DNA of 64,000 nt, taken from positions 529,743 to 593,742 of the forward strand of contig NZ_JALGRP010000001.1 of assembly GCF_022815605.1 (NCBI RefSeq). Reading direction: 5' to 3'. The position numbers were made by a program, and so were the translations under genes. Positions 60,421-64,000 of the stretch are shown piece after piece; position 1 is the stretch's first letter, and every line of letters starts with the position of its first letter. This DNA is from Microbacterium sp. VKM Ac-2923. Its GTDB lineage: Bacteria > Actinomycetota > Actinomycetes > Actinomycetales > Microbacteriaceae. The notes beneath the pieces were generated by a model that worked only from the letters and a program-made list of their open reading frames with translations, had not been told where the DNA came from and did no database searches.

Positions 60421-62031
60421 ATGGCCGGACCCCGCCACGACCCCGCCGACTACCGTCCCCGCGACGTCGTCCCCATCCGCCGCGCTCTGGTGTCGGTGAG
60501 CGACAAGACCGACCTGCTGCGACTCGGCGAGGCGCTCGCCGGTGCCGGCGTCGAGATCGTCTCGACCGGCGGCTCGGCCACGCTCCTGCGCGACGCCGGC
60601 CTCGAGGTCACCGACGTCTCCTCCGTGACCGGGTTCCCCGAGTCGCTCGACGGACGAGTGAAGACCCTGCACCCCAAGGTGCACGCGGGCCTGCTCGCCG
60701 ACCTGCGGCTCGCGTCGCACGAGGCGCAGCTGGAGGAGCTCGACATCCGCCCCTTCGAGCTCGTCGTCGTCAATCTCTATCCGTTCGTCGAGACCGTGGC
60801 ATCCGGTGCCGAGGGCGACGATGTGGTGGAGCAGATCGACATCGGTGGCCCCGCCATGGTGCGCGCGTCGGCGAAGAACCACGCCAACGTCGCCATCGTC
60901 GTCTCGCCCGAGTCCTACCCCGCCATCATCGACGCACTCCAGACCCAGGGCGGCACCTCGCTCGTGCAGCGCCGCGAGCTCGCCGCCCGCGCCTTCTCGC
61001 ACACCGCCGCGTACGACACCGCCGTGTCGACCTGGTTCGCCGAGGGGACGCTCGGCGACGACATCGACCTGCCCGCGCACCTGACGATCCAGGCCGAGCG
61101 CCTGTCGACGCTGCGGTACGGCGAGAACGCGCACCAGCGCGCCGCGATCTACTCCCGCGTCGGCGGACACGGCATCGCCCAGGCCACGCAGCTGCAGGGC
61201 AAGGAGATGTCGTACAACAACTTCGTCGACGCCGATGCGGCGCTCCGCGCGGCCTTCGACATGGTCAAGCCGGCCGTGGCGATCATCAAGCACGCGAACC
61301 CCTGCGGGATCGCCGTCGCCGCCCCGAACGCCCTCGACCCCATCGCCTCGGCGCACCTGCGCGCTCACGAGTGCGACCCGGTGTCGGCGTTCGGCGGCGT
61401 CATCGCGGCCAACCGCACCGTGACGCTGAAGATGGCCGAGAACCTGCGCGACATCTTCACCGAGGTCATCATCGCCCCCGACTTCGAGCCCGAGGCCCTC
61501 GAGGTGTTCGCGCTGAAGAAGAACCTCCGCGTGCTGCGCCTGCCCGCCGACTGGCAGCGCGAGCGCATGGACGTGCGCCTGGTGTCGGGCGGCCTCCTGC
61601 TGCAGGACGCCGACCGCTTCCCCGACGACATCGAATCGGTCGCGAAGGACTGGGAGCTCGTCTCGGGTGAGCGCCCCGCCGAGGCCGACATGGAGAGCCT
61701 CATCTTCGCGTGGAAGTCGTGCCGCGCGGTGAAGTCGAACGCGATCGTGCTCGCCCAGGGCTCGGCCACGGTCGGCATCGGCATGGGCCAGGTCAACCGC
61801 GTCGACTCGTGCCGTCTCGCCGTCGAGCGGGCGGGGGACCGGGCTGCCGGTTCGATCGCGGCCTCCGACGCGTTCTTCCCCTTCGCCGACGGCCCGCAGG
61901 TGCTGATCGACGCCGGGATCTCGGCGATCATCCAGCCCGGCGGTTCGGTACGGGATGCCGAGGTCGTCGACGCCGCGCGCGCGGCGGGCGTCACGATGTT
62001 CTTCACCGGGGAGCGTCACTTCTTCCACTGA
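60421..62031 (+). CDS. purH: Bifunctional AICAR transformylase / IMP cyclohydrolase
   Basis: Protein of 536 aa, last two steps of IMP synthesis. N-terminal MGS-like cyclohydrolase ([48 protein letters not shown]), C-terminal transformylase ([26 protein letters not shown] with the catalytic Lys-His; [35 protein letters not shown]). ATG at 60421 after CACAGGAGCC. Confidence 0.97.
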   Translation: MAGPRHDPADYRPRDVVPIRRALVSVSDKTDLLRLGEALAGAGVEIVSTGGSATLLRDAGLEVTDVSSVTGFPESLDGRVKTLHPKVHAGLLADLRLASHEAQLEELDIRPFELVVVNLYPFVETVASGAEGDDVVEQIDIGGPAMVRASAKNHANVAIVVSPESYPAIIDALQTQGGTSLVQRRELAARAFSHTAAYDTAVSTWFAEGTLGDDIDLPAHLTIQAERLSTLRYGENAHQRAAIYSRVGGHGIAQATQLQGKEMSYNNFVDADAALRAAFDMVKPAVAIIKHANPCGIAVAAPNALDPIASAHLRAHECDPVSAFGGVIAANRTVTLKMAENLRDIFTEVIIAPDFEPEALEVFALKKNLRVLRLPADWQRERMDVRLVSGGLLLQDADRFPDDIESVAKDWELVSGERPAEADMESLIFAWKSCRAVKSNAIVLAQGSATVGIGMGQVNRVDSCRLAVERAGDRAAGSIAASDAFFPFADGPQVLIDAGISAIIQPGGSVRDAEVVDAARAAGVTMFFTGERHFFH

Positions 62032-62100
62032 CGCGGTGGCGCGGGGCGGGCGTCGTCGCTCGCGCGTGCCGACGCCGGGTGTGCGTTCGTGAGGGCGCGT

Positions 62101-62164
62101 TTGGGGCGTGAATTGTGCGTTGGGGCGGGTTATGTGCGCCCCGAAGGCATGGTTCGCGCCCCAA
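62101..62164. repeat. Four-half-site palindromic element, TTGGGGCG type, copy 1
   Basis: Direct TTGGGGCG at 62101 and 62120 (19 bp apart), inverted CGCCCCGAA at 62137 and CGCCCCAA at 62157 (20 bp apart). Lies after purH in the 430-bp convergent gap before the DUF1697 gene. Copy 2 begins exactly 181 bp downstream. Confidence 0.8.
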
Positions 62165-62281
62165 TGCGGTGGCGTGGTCATGCGGCGGCGGGCGGGCCCA
62201 GCGCTCGTCGTGCGCTCGTGGGCGTGTGGATGCGGGGTCTGCGCGGGCGTTCGCGTGCGTTGGAGCGTGGGGCGGGCGCGT

Positions 62282-62346
62282 TTGGGGCGTGATTTGTGCG
62301 TTGGGGTGGGTGATGTGCGCCCCGAAGACACAATTCGCGCCCCAAA
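62282..62346. repeat. Four-half-site palindromic element, TTGGGGCG type, copy 2
   Basis: Direct TTGGGGCG at 62282 and TTGGGGTG at 62301 (19 bp), inverted CGCCCCGAA at 62318 and CGCCCCAAA at 62338 (20 bp). Over 80% identical to copy 1 by eye. The DNA between and after the copies to 62460 shows nothing else. Confidence 0.8.
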
Positions 62347-62460
62347 CCGGGCGGTGGGAGCAGCGGCGGCGTGGCGCGCTGTGTGTGCGCAGCAAAGGCA
62401 CGGTCGCGCCCGAGCCAGCGGGGGACCGTGTCCTAGTCGACGCGGACGACGTCCGGGGAC

Positions 62461-62982
62461 TCAGGCGCTCATCTGTATGAGCTTCGACACGGTGTTGGCG
62501 TTGCGCGCCGTGCCGGTGACGCCGAGGTTCTTCTCGAACCACCCGGCCTGCAGCTTCGAGCCGCCGATGCCCTCGGGATAGCGCACGAACACCTCGCGGC
62601 CGTCGAGCACCGCCTCCTCGGGGTAGTGCGCGGGCACCTCGAGGGTCGTCCCGCCGACCGGCGGCTCCGCGAGGAACACCGTCTGCACCCACCGGCCCTC
62701 GGCGGCGTCGGCGAAGGGATTGCGAGCGCGCGTATCCGAGAGCTCCGCGTGCGAGCGCACGATGACGGGCAGGTCGAACTCGAACGCCTCGCGCACGCTC
62801 TCGCGAATGAGGGTCGCGATCTCGCCGGGGGAGCGGCCCGCGTCGTCGAGCACGACGTTTCCGGCGACTTGCAGCGTGTCGACCTCGCCCAGACCCGCGG
62901 ATGCCAGCACCTCGCGCAGCGCAGGCATCTTCAACGCCGTGGGTCCTCCGACACCACGGATGAGGGCGACGGTGCGAGGCAT
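62461..62982 (-). CDS. DUF1697-family protein
   Basis: Protein of 173 aa. Landmarks: TVALIRGVGGPTALKMPALR, VDTLQVAGNVVLDDAGRSPG (family YIQSGNVVF-like position), FELPVIVRS-like FEFDLPVIVRSHAEL, and the terminal TGTARNANTVSKL. Function unknown for the family. ATG at 62982. Convergent with purH. Confidence 0.88.
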   Translation of the reverse strand: MPRTVALIRGVGGPTALKMPALREVLASAGLGEVDTLQVAGNVVLDDAGRSPGEIATLIRESVREAFEFDLPVIVRSHAELSDTRARNPFADAAEGRWVQTVFLAEPPVGGTTLEVPAHYPEEAVLDGREVFVRYPEGIGGSKLQAGWFEKNLGVTGTARNANTVSKLIQMSA

Positions 62983-63048
62983 GCTGCGACCATACGCCGA
63001 GCGACGATCAGAGGCGAGAAGGCGTCGCGCACAGCCCCTCCGTCTCGA

Positions 63049-63115
63049 CGAGAAACGCATCGGCGAGTGAGGAACGCTGACAGAAGCCGTGTCTCGCAGG
63101 ACGCGGCGTTTCTCG
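63049..63115. repeat. Four-half-site palindromic element, AAACGC type
   Basis: Direct CGAGAAACGC (63049) and TGAGGAACGC (63068), inverted GCCGTGTCTCG (63086) and GGCGTTTCTCG (63105): 19 bp in each pair. Shares the AAACGC half-site with the element at 3242. Lies between two minus-strand genes. Confidence 0.75.
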
Positions 63116-63176
63116 GCGCGTCTGAAACGCCACCGCCCGGCTCTGAGCGACGCCGCCCGACCCCGCGCTCTCGCGG

Positions 63177-64000
63177 TCAGGCGGAATCGCGTCCCAGGGT
63201 CTCGAGCAGACGCAACCACACCTCGCTGACCGTGGGGTACGACGGCACGGCATGCCACAGACGCTTCACGGGCACCTCGCCCACGACGGCGATGGTGGCG
63301 GAGTGGAGCAGTTCGGCGATGTCGGGGCCGACGAACGTCGCGCCGACGAGGACGCCGCGGTCGAGATCGACGATCGCGCGCGCCTTGCCGACGTAGGCGT
63401 CGGACTGCTCGCTGGAGCCGGCGATGCTCGCGAGGTCGTAGTCGAGCACCTTCACGTTCATGCCCTGCTCCTCCGCCTTCTGAGCGGTGAGGCCGACGGA
63501 TGCCACCTCGGGATCGGTGAACGTCACCTGCGGTACCGCGCCGTGGTCGGCGGTGGCCGCGTGCGCGCCCCAGGGGGCGTCGTCGACCTCGCCACCTCGG
63601 GCACGCGCGGCGATGACGCCGCCCGCGGCGCGGGCCTGGTACTTGCCCTGGTGGGTCAGGAGCGCGCGGTGGTTGACGTCGCCCACGGCGTACAGCCAGT
63701 CGAAGCCGCGCACGAGCAGGGTGTCGTCGACGTCGAGCCAATCGCCGGCCCCGAGTCCCAGGGCACCCAGCCCGAGGTCGTGCGTGCGGGGCGTGCGACC
63801 GACCGCGACGAGCACCTCGTCGGCGACCACGGTGGTGCCGTCGGAGAGCTCGAGCACGGCGCGCCCCTCGTCGTCACGGTGCGCCGCGGTGGTGTCGGCG
63901 CCCGTCTTGACGGTGACGCCGCGGTCGCGCAGAGACGCCGTGACGAGCTCGCCCGCGAACGGCTCGTTGCCGCCGAGCAGCCCGGATCGCGCGATGATGG
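63177..64000 (-). CDS. Pyridine nucleotide-disulfide oxidoreductase, partial (N-terminus beyond window)
   Basis: About 274 C-terminal residues are visible; the frame is open to the right edge, so the gene is cut there. Seen: VGRTPRTHDLGLGALGLGAG, FAD-closing WLYAVGDVNHRALLTHQGKY, and a dimerisation domain (VTFTDPEVASVGLTAQKAEE; ATFVGPDIAELLHSATIAVV). The final HAVPSYPTVSEVWLRLLE holds the His of the HPxxSE region, here with Pro-Ser-Tyr-Pro-Thr. Resembles mercuric reductase/dihydrolipoamide dehydrogenase-like proteins; the redox Cys pair lies outside the window, so function is open. Confidence 0.88.
   Translation of the reverse strand, partial: IIARSGLLGGNEPFAGELVTASLRDRGVTVKTGADTTAAHRDDEGRAVLELSDGTTVVADEVLVAVGRTPRTHDLGLGALGLGAGDWLDVDDTLLVRGFDWLYAVGDVNHRALLTHQGKYQARAAGGVIAARARGGEVDDAPWGAHAATADHGAVPQVTFTDPEVASVGLTAQKAEEQGMNVKVLDYDLASIAGSSEQSDAYVGKARAIVDLDRGVLVGATFVGPDIAELLHSATIAVVGEVPVKRLWHAVPSYPTVSEVWLRLLETLGRDSA

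Noticed and set aside
1-64000. tRNA, rRNA or tmRNA genes
   Set aside because: No T-arm consensus (GGTTCGAATCC-like) with a matching acceptor stem and no rRNA-like stretch was found by eye; a covariance-model scan would be decisive.

Overview
The window looks like a chromosomal segment of a high-GC actinobacterium, most likely a Microbacteriaceae member and probably Microbacterium. The reasons are about 70% G+C, frequent GTG starts, four-base stop/start overlaps between genes, a DUF7882-like protein, and the actinobacterial order sucC-sucD / PerM-like DUF6350 protein / purN / purH at 45.6-62.0 kb. No rRNA, tRNA, CRISPR array, transposase or phage structural gene was seen. The last gene runs off the right edge.

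Layout. 0-6 kb: acyl-CoA dehydrogenase, YbaK-type deacylase, TetR regulator, a FAD oxidoreductase with a ligand-less Rieske-like tail, and a LysE exporter. 6.2-11.4 kb: the nitrate half of nitrate assimilation (transporter, molybdenum nitrate reductase, FAD/BFD electron-transfer subunit) as one minus-strand operon. 11.5-18.2 kb: an accessory island with visibly lower GC. It holds a three-gene operon (small unknown protein, 666-aa protein with a HEPN-like RNase motif, 5'-nucleotidase), a degenerate copy of a copper-storage gene, a membrane protein with a HIRAN-like domain, and an HTH/PIN toxin-antitoxin pair. 18.3-30.0 kb: small membrane proteins, an intact Met/Cys-rich copper protein, two GAF-ANTAR regulators, a fatty acid desaturase, assorted enzymes, an ECF sigma factor, and an HTH/nucleotidyltransferase pair. 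30.1-35.5 kb: a tightly overlapping cell-surface operon (NAGPA-type protein, GT2-GtrA fusion, DUF4956, VTC, lipoprotein). 35.6-41.5 kb: small membrane proteins, GNAT, a two-component system, an ASCH protein, and an ABC exporter whose ATPase lacks Walker A. 41.5-45.4 kb: a segmental duplication (small membrane protein plus quinone oxidoreductase) split by a secreted-protein cassette. 45.6-62.0 kb: sucCD, a secreted metalloprotease-like protein, a purine permease, the nitrite half of nitrate assimilation (nirB, nirD and three siroheme genes, all overlapping), PerM-like, purN, purH. 62.5-64 kb: a DUF1697 protein and a partial flavoprotein disulfide reductase.

How the genes work together. Nitrate is imported and reduced by the 6-11 kb operon. 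Nitrite is reduced to ammonium by NirBD, whose siroheme is made by the CysG-like, HemD-like and CbiX-like proteins encoded directly downstream. The two loci share promoter-region sequence blocks.

The least explained signals are these. First, a family of intergenic elements built from two direct and two inverted half-sites, always 19-20 bp apart, found at six places with different half-site sequences. Second, the HEPN-like/5'-nucleotidase operon. Third, a very abundant heptamer (GGATGCC/GGCATCC) that disappears across the island. All functional calls are from reading the sequence; no database search was run.
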